Shown: positions 25,207 through 34,247 of the stretch, piece by piece | How positions within the stretch are numbered: the stretch's first letter is position 1 | How the letters are laid out: every line of letters starts with the position of its first letter | The notes under the pieces: generated by a model | Database searches by the model: none | Told to the model about the DNA's origin: nothing | What the model saw: only the letters and a program-made list of their open reading frames with translations | Assembly: GCA_038524795.1 (NCBI GenBank) | Contig: JBCBIJ010000002.1 | Location: 186,001-250,000, forward strand | Length of the DNA stretch: 64,000 nucleotides | Direction: 5' to 3' | Source of the DNA: CALBPI01 sp038524795 | GTDB taxonomy: Bacteria; Pseudomonadota; Gammaproteobacteria; Steroidobacterales; Woeseiaceae | Position numbers and translations under genes: made by a program

Positions 25207-27732
25207 ATGCGCCGCTGGCTCCTGGCCGCGTGGCTCGTGGCACTTGTCGCCTCGAATGCCTGGCGACTGATTCACCCACCGAAAACTGTCGCCGCCGACG
25301 GTCAGACGCTCGTCGAGGTCGCCACACGCGTCGGCGCGACGCAGCTCGACACCACAACACGCATCCCCTATCGCGACTACGGTGACCCCACGTCAACGCA
25401 AGCCCCAATCCTGCTTGTGCATGGCACGCCTGTGGCGTCGCGTGCCATGGCCGGCCTCGTACAGGGCTTGTCCGCCGACTGGCGCGTCATCGCGCCCGAC
25501 CTGCCGGGATTTGGCAGCGCCGCCGCAGCGATTCCGGACTACTCGAGCATCACCCATGGGCGCTACCTCCTGGACCTGCTGGACGCATTGGATATCGACC
25601 GCGTCCACCTCGTCGTCTACAGCCAGGGCGGTGCGGCCGGGATCACGCTGACAGACCTCGCGCCCGAACGTGTCATCTCGCTGACGCTCGTGTCGGCAAT
25701 CGGACTGCAGGAATACGAACTGTTCGGCAGCTACCGCGGCAACCACGTCGTTTACGACGGTCAGCATGCGGTCTTTGCCGCGCTGCGTTGGCTCACGCCC
25801 CACTTCGGCTATTTCGATAACGCCATTTTGGGGCGCGGCTACACGCGCAATCTGCAGGACACCGACCAGCGCGTGATCGAACCGATGCTTCGGCGACTGC
25901 AACCGCCGGTTCACATCGTTCATGGTCGCGACGACGGGTTGGTCCCGCTGGCGGCAGCGCAGGCGCACTGGCAACTTGTTCCGCAATCCGAGCTCACGCT
26001 GATTGACGGCGGTCATGAGCCCGCCTACGCCGATCCCGATCGGGTCACCGAGGTCGTGCTTCCATTCCTGGAACGCGTCACTCGCGGCGAGACCACGAAC
26101 CGCGCCGCAGCGGACCCCGACCGAGTGCAACAGGCCAACGGCGCCATGCCGGCACTGGAACGCAGCCAACTAGCGGGTGCCGCACTCATCGTACTCTTAC
26201 TCGCGCTCGTCGTTGCCACGTACATCAGTGAGGACCTGACCTGCATCACCGCGGGACTGCTCGTTGCACAAGGCATCGTCGGCTTCGTGCCGGCAACACT
26301 CGCGTGCCTCGTCGGGATCTTCACAAGTGACCTGGCCCTGTTCGCAGCCGGGCGCTGGCTCGGCCGACCGGCACTGTCACGCATGGTGTCCCCCGACCGC
26401 ATGCGCATGGCGTCGAGCTGGTTGCGCGATCGTGGCCCACTCGTGATTCTGGCCAGCCGCTTCCTGCCCGGCACGCGACTGCCTACCTACACGGCAGCCG
26501 GCGCGCTGCACATGCCGTGGTTGCGATTCGCAGCATACTTCGCTGTAGCGACGGTTCTGTGGACGCCACTGCTCGTAGGTGCCGCGGCCGCCTGGGGTGA
26601 AGTGGCACAGCGCGCCTTCGAGCGCTACGCGGCGCTCGGAGTGTGGCTCGTGATCGCCGGCGCCATCATGTTATGGCTGCTTGTGCACTTCGGGCTGCCC
26701 GCACTCACGCACAACGGCCGCAGGCAGCTGCTTGGTCGCTGGCGCCGCATTCGGAATTTCGAGTTCTGGCCCCGCTGGGCGTTCTATCCGCCTGTACTGC
26801 TGGACGGCATCCTGCAGGCATTGCGCTACCGATCCGTGTCGCTATTCACACTCGCCAATCCCGGCATGCCACTGGGTGGTCTCGTGGGCGAGTCGAAATC
26901 GGAGATCCTCGAGCAGCTCGAGTCGAGCGGCAACGTCGTACCCTTCGCGCGCGTGCCCGCAGGTGATCGTACGCGCAGGCTCGACGCCGTCGTCAATTTT
27001 GCAACGCGCGATGGCTGGCCCGTCGTGCTCAAACCCGACCTGGGCGAGCGCGGCAAGGACGTCGGGTTTGTGAACGACGCGTCAGAAGCCGGCGATTACC
27101 TCGATGCGCACGCAGGTCCGATGATCGTGCAGCGCAAAGCCTCCGGTACCGAGTTCGGCGTGTTTTACATTCGCGAACCCAATGCCGACTCCGGCACTGT
27201 GTTCTCCATCACGCGCAAGGGCCCGACCGTCGTAACGGGTGACGGTCGACGTCGTTTGTCCGACCTGATACTCGACGACGAGCGTGCGGTCTGCATGGCA
27301 CCCTACTTCCTGCACGAACACGCGAGCCGACTCGACGACGTACCCGCCGCGGGTGAACGCGTTGTACTCAATACCATCGGCACGCACAGCCGAGGCAGCC
27401 TGTTCACGGACGCTGGCGCGCTGGGAACGGCCGCGCTTGCCGCGGAGATTGACCGCATCAGCAAGCACTTCGCGGGGTTCTACCTCGGACGCTACGACCT
27501 CATGGTCGACAGCGACGAGGCGCTGAGCGCCGGGCGCGATCTACGCATCATCGAGCTCAACGGTGTCAGCAGCGAGGCGACGCACATGTACGACCCCTCG
27601 CTGTCCGTCTGGAATGCCTGGCGCGTCACGTTGACGCAATGGCGTACAGCCTGGCGCATCGGCGCCGCCGTGCGTGCGCAGGGCACGCCGCCGCCCGGAC
27701 CCAGGGCCTTGCTGCGCGCTTTGTTCGGCTAG
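25207..27732 (+). CDS. Three-domain fusion: alpha/beta hydrolase + DedA/VTT membrane domain + ATP-grasp
   Basis: 841 aa. Residues 1-22 form a signal anchor. About 50-295 is an alpha/beta hydrolase: oxyanion region LLVHGTP, nucleophile elbow VVYSQGGAAG (Ser139), Asp242 in VHGRDDGLVP, His270 in DGGHEPAY. About 318-500 is a DedA/VTT-type membrane domain: YISEDLTCITAGLL, then SRFLPGTRLPTYTAAGALH (the R-x-x-PG-x-R motif; Arg418 and Arg424), followed by further helices. About 555-800 is ATP-grasp-like: WPVVLKPDLGERGKDVGFV (ATP-binding Lys609), a large central domain, and RIIELNGVSSEATHMYDP with metal-binding Glu783 and Asn785. Each part is a recognised family; their union in one chain is not one I know. 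The operon suggests envelope-lipid processing, for instance an amino acid or peptide ligation step coupled to lipid flipping and deacylation. That role is inference. Confidence 0.85.
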   Translation: MRRWLLAAWLVALVASNAWRLIHPPKTVAADGQTLVEVATRVGATQLDTTTRIPYRDYGDPTSTQAPILLVHGTPVASRAMAGLVQGLSADWRVIAPDLPGFGSAAAAIPDYSSITHGRYLLDLLDALDIDRVHLVVYSQGGAAGITLTDLAPERVISLTLVSAIGLQEYELFGSYRGNHVVYDGQHAVFAALRWLTPHFGYFDNAILGRGYTRNLQDTDQRVIEPMLRRLQPPVHIVHGRDDGLVPLAAAQAHWQLVPQSELTLIDGGHEPAYADPDRVTEVVLPFLERVTRGETTNRAAADPDRVQQANGAMPALERSQLAGAALIVLLLALVVATYISEDLTCITAGLLVAQGIVGFVPATLACLVGIFTSDLALFAAGRWLGRPALSRMVSPDRMRMASSWLRDRGPLVILASRFLPGTRLPTYTAAGALHMPWLRFAAYFAVATVLWTPLLVGAAAAWGEVAQRAFERYAALGVWLVIAGAIMLWLLVHFGLPALTHNGRRQLLGRWRRIRNFEFWPRWAFYPPVLLDGILQALRYRSVSLFTLANPGMPLGGLVGESKSEILEQLESSGNVVPFARVPAGDRTRRLDAVVNFATRDGWPVVLKPDLGERGKDVGFVNDASEAGDYLDAHAGPMIVQRKASGTEFGVFYIREPNADSGTVFSITRKGPTVVTGDGRRRLSDLILDDERAVCMAPYFLHEHASRLDDVPAAGERVVLNTIGTHSRGSLFTDAGALGTAALAAEIDRISKHFAGFYLGRYDLMVDSDEALSAGRDLRIIELNGVSSEATHMYDPSLSVWNAWRVTLTQWRTAWRIGAAVRAQGTPPPGPRALLRALFG

Positions 27733-27757
27733 GGCCCGGCTTTGGTACCATCGAGGG

Positions 27758-28624
27758 ATGCTGACTCGCTTACTCGCCGCCCTGTTGCTCACGCTGCTGC
27801 CGCTTAGCGGCATCACAGCCACGACGGATGGCCTCGACACAATCAGCGATCTGTTGCGCGACTACCAGCTCGAGACGGGCGTGCCGGTTGCAGACCTGGA
27901 CCGCCGCAGTCTGTCCCGTCTCGCGCAGGGAGAGACGCTGCAACGCAAAGTCAAAGTCACCCGCTCGATTGCTGGCGACAATGACACGACCACGGTGCGC
28001 ATCATTGGCTACCGCTTGATCGATAAGCCGCGCGAGCGACTTTGGCTTGCCGCGCTGGCTTTTGACGGCGGGTTTTCCGAACGCCTCACAGAGCATCTCG
28101 TGCGCACGCACAATGACGGCGGGGCCAGCTGGTACCAACACGTCGATATGCCCTGGCCGCTGCGCGACCGCCACTGGCTCATTCGAACCGGCAAAGGCGT
28201 CGCACTGGCACAACGCATGGACGGAAGAATCTGGGAACACCACTGGCGACTCGAGCCCAATGCGGAGAGCCGCATCGCAGGTCTGCTCGGACAGACCGTA
28301 ATACCAGGCCTCGATACCAGCCGTGCCAGCAAAGCGGTACAGCTACCGCTCAACAATGGCGCCTGGGTCATGGCGACACTCGACGATGCGCGGACACTCG
28401 TTGTGGTGCATGCCACGATGGACATGGGCGGTATCGTTCCCGACGTCCTCGTCAACCGTTATACAAAGAAGCAGCTTCAATCGATGCTAGAGCGCATAGA
28501 GACGCAAGCGGATACGGCCATGGAACAGTACGACAGCGACTACATCATCTACCGCGGTGATGGCACCGCGATCGCCCCATCCGCAGCGGCTGCGGCCGCG
28601 CGGCCTCCCGAAGAGTCCTCTTGA
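27758..28624 (+). CDS. Secreted START/SRPBCC-like lipid-binding protein
   Basis: 288 aa from ATG 27758, after a 25-bp gap. A signal peptide (MLTRLLAALLLTLLPLSGITA) is followed by a single domain with SWYQHVDMPWPLRDRHWLIR (about 123-142), a strand pattern typical of START-like proteins. The C-terminus is Ala-rich and ends in a 1-base overlap (TGATG) with the ferredoxin gene. A periplasmic lipid-binding protein fits the acyltransferase operon; the ligand is unknown. Confidence 0.65.
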   Translation: MLTRLLAALLLTLLPLSGITATTDGLDTISDLLRDYQLETGVPVADLDRRSLSRLAQGETLQRKVKVTRSIAGDNDTTTVRIIGYRLIDKPRERLWLAALAFDGGFSERLTEHLVRTHNDGGASWYQHVDMPWPLRDRHWLIRTGKGVALAQRMDGRIWEHHWRLEPNAESRIAGLLGQTVIPGLDTSRASKAVQLPLNNGAWVMATLDDARTLVVVHATMDMGGIVPDVLVNRYTKKQLQSMLERIETQADTAMEQYDSDYIIYRGDGTAIAPSAAAAAARPPEESS

Positions 28625-29079
28625 TGAACGATGACCGTGTCACGCCCGGTGCCGAGACTTCGGCTACCGGTCAGAATCCTGATGACGCCGCTCTGGAAAA
28701 GGTGGCGCGCAATCTGCGCCTTGGGCAGCATCAGCGTCATATCTTTCTCTGCGTCGATCCGGAGACGCCCAAGTGCTGCGACCTCGAGGACGGGCGAGCG
28801 TCCTGGCAGTTTCTGAAACGCCGCTTGCGCGAGCTTAAGCTCGATATCTCAGGGCATATTTTCCGCTCGAAGGCCGGCTGCCTGCGCGTCTGCCAGCAGG
28901 GCCCGATCGCCGTCGTTTACCCCGATGGCACGTGGTATCGCCGCTGCACGCCCGTGGTGCTCGAGGACATCATTCAGGAGCACCTCATCGGAGGCACACC
29001 CGCGTTGCGCCACAGCTTTACGAGCGGTCCGCTGCGCGCGACGCTCGACGCTGACGCACCAACGCCAGACGCTCCATAA
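28624..29079 (+). CDS. Thioredoxin-fold [2Fe-2S] ferredoxin
   Basis: 151 aa. HIFLCVDPETPKCCDLEDG (Cys 46 and 54/55 region) and AGCLRVCQQGPIAVVYPDG (two further Cys spaced CxxxC) match the Cys pattern of shethna-type, thioredoxin-like 2Fe-2S ferredoxins. Last gene of the six-gene plus operon; its 3' end overlaps the convergent membrane-protein gene by 62 bp, coding on both strands. An electron carrier in this operon hints at an oxidative lipid step, not otherwise visible. Confidence 0.8.
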   Translation: MNDDRVTPGAETSATGQNPDDAALEKVARNLRLGQHQRHIFLCVDPETPKCCDLEDGRASWQFLKRRLRELKLDISGHIFRSKAGCLRVCQQGPIAVVYPDGTWYRRCTPVVLEDIIQEHLIGGTPALRHSFTSGPLRATLDADAPTPDAP

Positions 29080-30895
29080 GCGCCAGCAACACCGCGAAGC
29101 CGAGCACCCAGGGCAGGAAACGCGAACGCGACATCGGCGCTGCCCCAGCGACAGGTAGTGCGGCATCATCGAAAGTCAGTTTCTGACGCCGAACGGTCGC
29201 CGCGATACGCGCCTGGCGCTCGACACGGGACAGCGGACCAACGGGCCCCACCCACTGCGCACCCAGATCGCGATTACCGGAGGTACCCGCACGAACCTGC
29301 AGCCAGCCATCAATGTCTGGCCAGTACCAGCCGCAACGCTCTGCGGGCCGCCAGGGCGTGGCCGACAGCGGCAGCACCACATCGTCGCGCCCATCCTGGC
29401 GCAAACGGACCGCACTCAATTGCGCGGCGCGCGGCACACAGATGCGCAGTCGCTCACCCACCCGCAGCTGTGCAGGCGTGAATCGCGCCCGCACGGGAAT
29501 CGCGTCCCTGGCCAGTGATTGCACAAGATCGGACCAGAGGTTGGCATGTTGCTGCTGGGCACCGACGCCCACCAGCCGATAGCTGTCGCGGAGCAGGCCC
29601 ACGGCAATTCGGTCACCCGGATGAGCACGAGCCACGATAGGCGCGCCCCCCACGGCCGTCAGCAGGGCTTCTCCCGCAGCGTCGGAAAACGTCAGCGCCA
29701 ATCGCGTCATGCCCGTCTCGAGCACCCCGGCGGACACCTCTAGCTGATACAGCGCCTGGCGCTCGGGGTCTCCCTCCAGAACGTCACTGAGTGACGACGG
29801 CAATGCCTGGGCGTCGGCACTATCGTGAAGGAGTACGAGGACCCCGGCACCGTGGCCGGTGTCGAGCAGCGCGAACAGAGAGGCTTCATCCAGTTCGCCC
29901 AGCGCGGCGCCGTCCGCAATGACCAGGTCGAACTGCGAGAGCAGATTCCGATCGAGTGTGTCGAGCGCGCGCGCCGACAGGCCATCAAATCGATCGCGAA
30001 AACGCGTGTCACTGACACGTGTCCGCGCAGCCACGCGAGCGCCGGCGCGGGCCAGCCAACGCCCGAGGCTGCGCCATTCAAACGACGGTGCACTTTGCAG
30101 CAGCAACACGCGCGCGGCGATCGGCTCCCGTACCTCGATGGGCAGGTCTAGTTGGTCGCCTGCTGACGCGCCATCCTCGACCGAGAGACGGAGTCGATGC
30201 CGGCCTGCCGGCAGCACGGGTCCGGCAATCCGCCCCGTCGACGCCGCGGCGGTTGCCAACGCGGCGCCACTGGCGTCGCGCAAGACGAATTGCGCGTCAT
30301 CACCCAGCCCGCCGGACACAGCTGCGCTCACGATGCTTGCGCGGCCCAACACGGTACGCGGCGACCAATCCACGGAGACGAATCCGGGTGCCAGCGTCGG
30401 TGCGGCGAACTCGATCTCCCCGGACCAGCGACTGTCCGCCCAGGCCGCCGTATCGAGCCCGTCCCCCAGAACCCGGAGCCGGCTCGCTACGCGCGTATGA
30501 AGCTGCAGATCGTCCAGCGCACTGATGCGTACAGCACGGCCCGGCGCCGCGCGTGACGCGCGCGCTTCGAGCCACCTCGATATGGCGGGTTCACGCCAAG
30601 CGCGGCCCGTGATGAAGACGTCACTGCGGTCTGAGACCGTCTCAAGCGCTACCCCATCGGCGCCTGTTGTGACGAGGACAGGACGCAGCGCACTGCCGCG
30701 CTCAGGAGGCGGCGCCAGGAAGGCAAGCAGGGCAAGCAGATAGCCCACCGCGAGCACGCCCCAGCCCGCCCGCCACACCGCCCCCGGCAAGCGCGGCGGG
30801 ATGCGAGACGCCGCGATCGCGCTCAACAGGACCACGACGACTAGCGCAACAAGCGTGGCCGGCGCGGCAATGACACCCCGCCACCAGGACTCCAT
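29018..30895 (-). CDS. Large membrane protein with VWA/gatase-like lumenal region, end of MoxR operon
   Basis: 625 aa from ATG 30895. Two N-terminal helices (APATLVALVVVVLLSAIAAS and a second around residue 45), a long soluble region, and a single C-terminal helix (LPWVLGFAVLLALMERLAL). Around residues 270-380 the text RVLLLQSAPSFEWRSLGRWL and FDLVIADGAALGEL resembles the glutamine-amidotransferase-like/BatA-type membrane proteins that often accompany MoxR-DUF58 operons. No enzymatic triad seen. Last gene of an eight-gene operon; starts 8 bp after the previous stop. Confidence 0.6.
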   Translation of the reverse strand: MESWWRGVIAAPATLVALVVVVLLSAIAASRIPPRLPGAVWRAGWGVLAVGYLLALLAFLAPPPERGSALRPVLVTTGADGVALETVSDRSDVFITGRAWREPAISRWLEARASRAAPGRAVRISALDDLQLHTRVASRLRVLGDGLDTAAWADSRWSGEIEFAAPTLAPGFVSVDWSPRTVLGRASIVSAAVSGGLGDDAQFVLRDASGAALATAAASTGRIAGPVLPAGRHRLRLSVEDGASAGDQLDLPIEVREPIAARVLLLQSAPSFEWRSLGRWLARAGARVAARTRVSDTRFRDRFDGLSARALDTLDRNLLSQFDLVIADGAALGELDEASLFALLDTGHGAGVLVLLHDSADAQALPSSLSDVLEGDPERQALYQLEVSAGVLETGMTRLALTFSDAAGEALLTAVGGAPIVARAHPGDRIAVGLLRDSYRLVGVGAQQQHANLWSDLVQSLARDAIPVRARFTPAQLRVGERLRICVPRAAQLSAVRLRQDGRDDVVLPLSATPWRPAERCGWYWPDIDGWLQVRAGTSGNRDLGAQWVGPVGPLSRVERQARIAATVRRQKLTFDDAALPVAGAAPMSRSRFLPWVLGFAVLLALMERLALVRQRRASRAADRS

Positions 30896-30903
30896 TGCGG
30901 CGA

Positions 30904-33219
30904 TCACGGCAGCAGCCGATCGACGACGAACGCATCGAGACCCGCCTCTCTGCGCGCCGCTGGCGCAGGTGGCGTCGGCGCATAGCGTTGCCAGTACGCC
31001 AGCACGCGATCGCGACACCCGTCGCACTCGCCCTCCAATCGCCACTCATCGACTGCGGCCCGAACATCCAGGGTCGCCTGCGCGAGTCCGTCGTCGTCCT
31101 GCGCTACAGCTTGCGCTAGCGACTCGTCGAACCAGTCGTCGATCGTGCTGCGATCAAAGTTCGTTCGCGGGTAACGCGTGGCCCCGAGCAGCGTCTGCAT
31201 CGCCGCATTGCGCGCTGCATTGACGGTCGGTTGTTCGCGCGGCGACAGTCGGCCTGTTGGCGCAATGTCATCGAGCTCGCCCGCGAGTCTGCGCCCGGGA
31301 TCGACGGGCGTCGGTTCGTAGCCGACACGGGCCACGAAAACGCGTGAACGATTCTGCACGCGCTTGATCAGTGCCAGCGCCTCATACTGGTGCGGCAGCG
31401 CCGGCCCCGGGTCGAATTGACGCAGCGCCGCTTCCGAGCGCCACATGGCTCGCAAGGCCGCCCGCAGCAACTCGCGCGTCTCCGGATCGAACAAGGTCGC
31501 TGCTTCTTCCTGGTCGTGGAAGTGCGCGTAAGGGGTAATCGCCGCAAGCGCATCACCGAAGTCACCCGTGGCGCTCTGAAAAAACTCGGGTGGCTCATCA
31601 CCATGATTGTGGCCGTCGCCTGGGTAGTGCGCGTCGCCTTCCTGCCAGCCGGTATCCGCGGCATCCGGGTCCGCGTCGCTGCCGCGCAGCGCCTCAAGCT
31701 CCTCAGCATAGGCCTGTTGCCAGCTGCCCTCTGCATCGCCACCGTGGTTGTGCCCATCACCGATGTAGTGACCTTCGCCGAGCGGCATTGCCGCAGGCTC
31801 CCCGCCCACCTCCTCGCCCAAAAACTGCCCGTAACGCATTCGCAGCGCACGCTGATCCAGCGCCAGCGATTGGGTACGGGCTTCGAATACGTTGGGCGCA
31901 ATCGTCGCGCGATTGGCGACCAGCGCTTCGCTGTCGATGATGATCTGACGCTGACTTCGGAAGTACTCGGGCATAACTTGGATGACGGCGTTGTCCAGCA
32001 CCACATCAGGCGCGCGGTCCACATCCTTCCAGCGCAGGATCAGCGTTTGTGAGCGCGCCACGTTGTTCGCGCCCGGCCGCGCATCGGCGGCTTCGAAATG
32101 CAGGTAGATTTCGGCGCCGGGCTCAAGACCGAACTGCGCGCCCGTAAAACTGTGCGCCGTCTCGAGCTCGCGTCGCGATGCGGCAGCGTCTTCGAATAAC
32201 GCCTCCACCGAGCCTTCAAAGCTCACGCGCTCGCCGCTGCCCGTGGCCCGCGTCGCGTGCGCCGTGACGGCAGCAACACCGTGATCGTCGACTACAGACA
32301 CCTGGACAGGCAGTGTGAAGGGCAATCCATCGACTTCGTGCAACCGCGCATCGGGCGCCGCGATCCGAATCGCGGGCGCGGTGTCGCTGGAGAGAGCAAC
32401 GCTCTGCACAACCGTACCGTCCGGCAACGGCACGGGCGTACCGGAAGCATCCATGATCTGCCAAGTCGTTGCTGTCGCAGGCCACCAGGTACTCTGCCAA
32501 CGGCCGTCGCCCGCATCGTAGAGTGCCACGCGGTGACCATCTCCCTGTACGAGCTCGAGACCGTCATAGGTTCCGCTGACCGTGAGGGTCGCCCGCAGCG
32601 TCGAAAACTCGGGTACCGTGATGTCACCCACCGCAAACTCGAGTGGCGGCAGCCGGGTGTACTCAGGCGGTCGCGCTTCAAGGGACACGGCAGCAATGAA
32701 CGACGCCTGTGGTACACCATGCCGCGCGGGCGTTGGCTCAAGCCAGCGCGGGACGAGCCAGGTCAGATTGGCAAGTACCGCTGCCAACAACAGCGCAGCC
32801 GCCATCACCCTCGGCAGTCGCCCCGCAGTACTCGTCTGCAACGCACCCTGCGTCACCAAGGCCAGCAGTGCTTCGGCCGTACGCTCGCGTTGCAGTCTTG
32901 CGGGCAGGCTCAGTGTCGATGCTGGCGCCAACAGCAGCGTCGTGCTGTCCTCGAGACTCGCGTGCAGGCGATCAAGATGCGCGGCGGTGCGGGCCGCCGT
33001 GACGCGTTGCGCTGCACGAGCGACGTCGATCGCCAGCACCTGCAGGAGCGCCGCAAGCCCTGCCAACAGGAATGCCTCGGCGGGACTCGCGGCGACCCAG
33101 CGAACGGCTACGAATCCGGCAAGTATCGACAACGGCAATGCATAGCCCAGGTAACGTGCCAGCTGCGCCGACCGCAGTCCGCGCACATGCCGCCGCAAGG
33201 CTCTTTGCCCGGCCGTCAT
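30904..33219 (-). CDS. DUF4175-like large membrane protein with two His-rich GDGHNHG repeats
   Basis: 771 aa from ATG 33219, which overlaps the BatA-like stop by 4 bp. Two N-terminal helices (about 20-60) and a third near residue 140, then a long extracytoplasmic part containing Ig-like strands (RPPEYTRLPPLEFAVGD). Residues 483-495 and 530-542 contain nearly identical motifs, GHYIGDGHNHG and AHYPGDGHNHG, spaced 47 residues apart: possible metal-binding loops. The C-terminus is helical with a CDGC pair. DUF4175-type proteins are found with MoxR/DUF58 clusters; their function is not known. Confidence 0.65.
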   Translation of the reverse strand: MTAGQRALRRHVRGLRSAQLARYLGYALPLSILAGFVAVRWVAASPAEAFLLAGLAALLQVLAIDVARAAQRVTAARTAAHLDRLHASLEDSTTLLLAPASTLSLPARLQRERTAEALLALVTQGALQTSTAGRLPRVMAAALLLAAVLANLTWLVPRWLEPTPARHGVPQASFIAAVSLEARPPEYTRLPPLEFAVGDITVPEFSTLRATLTVSGTYDGLELVQGDGHRVALYDAGDGRWQSTWWPATATTWQIMDASGTPVPLPDGTVVQSVALSSDTAPAIRIAAPDARLHEVDGLPFTLPVQVSVVDDHGVAAVTAHATRATGSGERVSFEGSVEALFEDAAASRRELETAHSFTGAQFGLEPGAEIYLHFEAADARPGANNVARSQTLILRWKDVDRAPDVVLDNAVIQVMPEYFRSQRQIIIDSEALVANRATIAPNVFEARTQSLALDQRALRMRYGQFLGEEVGGEPAAMPLGEGHYIGDGHNHGGDAEGSWQQAYAEELEALRGSDADPDAADTGWQEGDAHYPGDGHNHGDEPPEFFQSATGDFGDALAAITPYAHFHDQEEAATLFDPETRELLRAALRAMWRSEAALRQFDPGPALPHQYEALALIKRVQNRSRVFVARVGYEPTPVDPGRRLAGELDDIAPTGRLSPREQPTVNAARNAAMQTLLGATRYPRTNFDRSTIDDWFDESLAQAVAQDDDGLAQATLDVRAAVDEWRLEGECDGCRDRVLAYWQRYAPTPPAPAARREAGLDAFVVDRLLP

Positions 33220-34247
33220 TCCTGCGCCCCGCGCAGCGCCAGTGTGCGCTCGGTCGCGAACAGCACCACCGCCAGTAACAACCAGGCCATCGACACCGGT
33301 GCTGTGAGACGTCGCTCGACGTTGCCCGGCGACAACACACGTGCGGCAGCAGGTAGCGGTGCCACGGCAACGCCGGCAACCGGACGATGGCCCGCCGAGG
33401 CCGTCAGCTGATGCCACAACGCCGTTGCGAAAACCCCTGCGCTGCGGGTCGGGTCATACACCACCGTATAGTTCGAGTCTGCGGCGCCGGATTGGACGAC
33501 GCGCGCCGCCCAGGCTGTCTGGACCGGGGGACCTTCCCCCAGAATGACGCGCGCACCGGGATCGCCGTCGGCTGCATCATCGGACACAATTACTGTGTCC
33601 GGCAGGAAACCCGCTTCGCGCCAGAGTCCGATGGCCTCACGAACCGCCGCGCGTAACGTGTCGTCATCGCCAACGATGTGGAGCATCCCGGGTGCATCCG
33701 CGGCGATCCAACTCGTGGGTTCGCGCACCGCGGTTTCGCCGCGCTGCCAAACGACCGGTCGCCCCAGCTCGGGCATCACTGACGGCCAATCCGCCGCGGC
33801 AGGCGTACCGGCCACCACGAGTTCCACGTCGGCAGGCAGGGTTTGCGCCAGCGCCAACAGCGCCGCCGCAGTCACATCAGTGCGTTGCGGCGTTCGCGAC
33901 AGGGGCGTCTGCTGGCCATCGAGCCACAGGTATTGCACGCCCGGTTCGATCTCAGGGGGTGGCGTACCCGGTACTACGGCAACCACCCGCGTGGCAGCCG
34001 TGGCCACAAGAGCCTCGGGTTGCTCGCGCACAACCATGGCCACGAGCGTCGCAAACAACCAGAGCCGGCTCACGAGTAACGCACGTTGGGTCAAAGGCGC
34101 TGTGGTCAGCCTCGGGCGCGACTCGGTCTCGAAAGGCTTGAGCGTGGCCACGGTGACGCGCCGACGCGCACCCAGGTACAACGCATGCACGAGCACAACA
34201 GCCGACGCGGCGCCGAGACCGAGCAACACAGCCGACAGCGCACTCAC
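33216..34247 (-). CDS. BatA-like N-terminal membrane protein
   Basis: 343 aa. The N-terminus contains one or two helices (AVLLGLGAASAVVLVHALYL, and a second at RLWLFATLVAMVV) flanking a short basic loop, as in BatA N-terminal domains, and a C-terminal helix (SMAWLLLAVVLFATERTLAL). The central part lacks a complete MIDAS motif. Starts and stops overlap neighbours by 4 bp. In MoxR clusters such proteins are thought to form an inner-membrane VWA complex. Confidence 0.7.
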   Translation of the reverse strand: MSALSAVLLGLGAASAVVLVHALYLGARRRVTVATLKPFETESRPRLTTAPLTQRALLVSRLWLFATLVAMVVREQPEALVATAATRVVAVVPGTPPPEIEPGVQYLWLDGQQTPLSRTPQRTDVTAAALLALAQTLPADVELVVAGTPAAADWPSVMPELGRPVVWQRGETAVREPTSWIAADAPGMLHIVGDDDTLRAAVREAIGLWREAGFLPDTVIVSDDAADGDPGARVILGEGPPVQTAWAARVVQSGAADSNYTVVYDPTRSAGVFATALWHQLTASAGHRPVAGVAVAPLPAAARVLSPGNVERRLTAPVSMAWLLLAVVLFATERTLALRGAQE

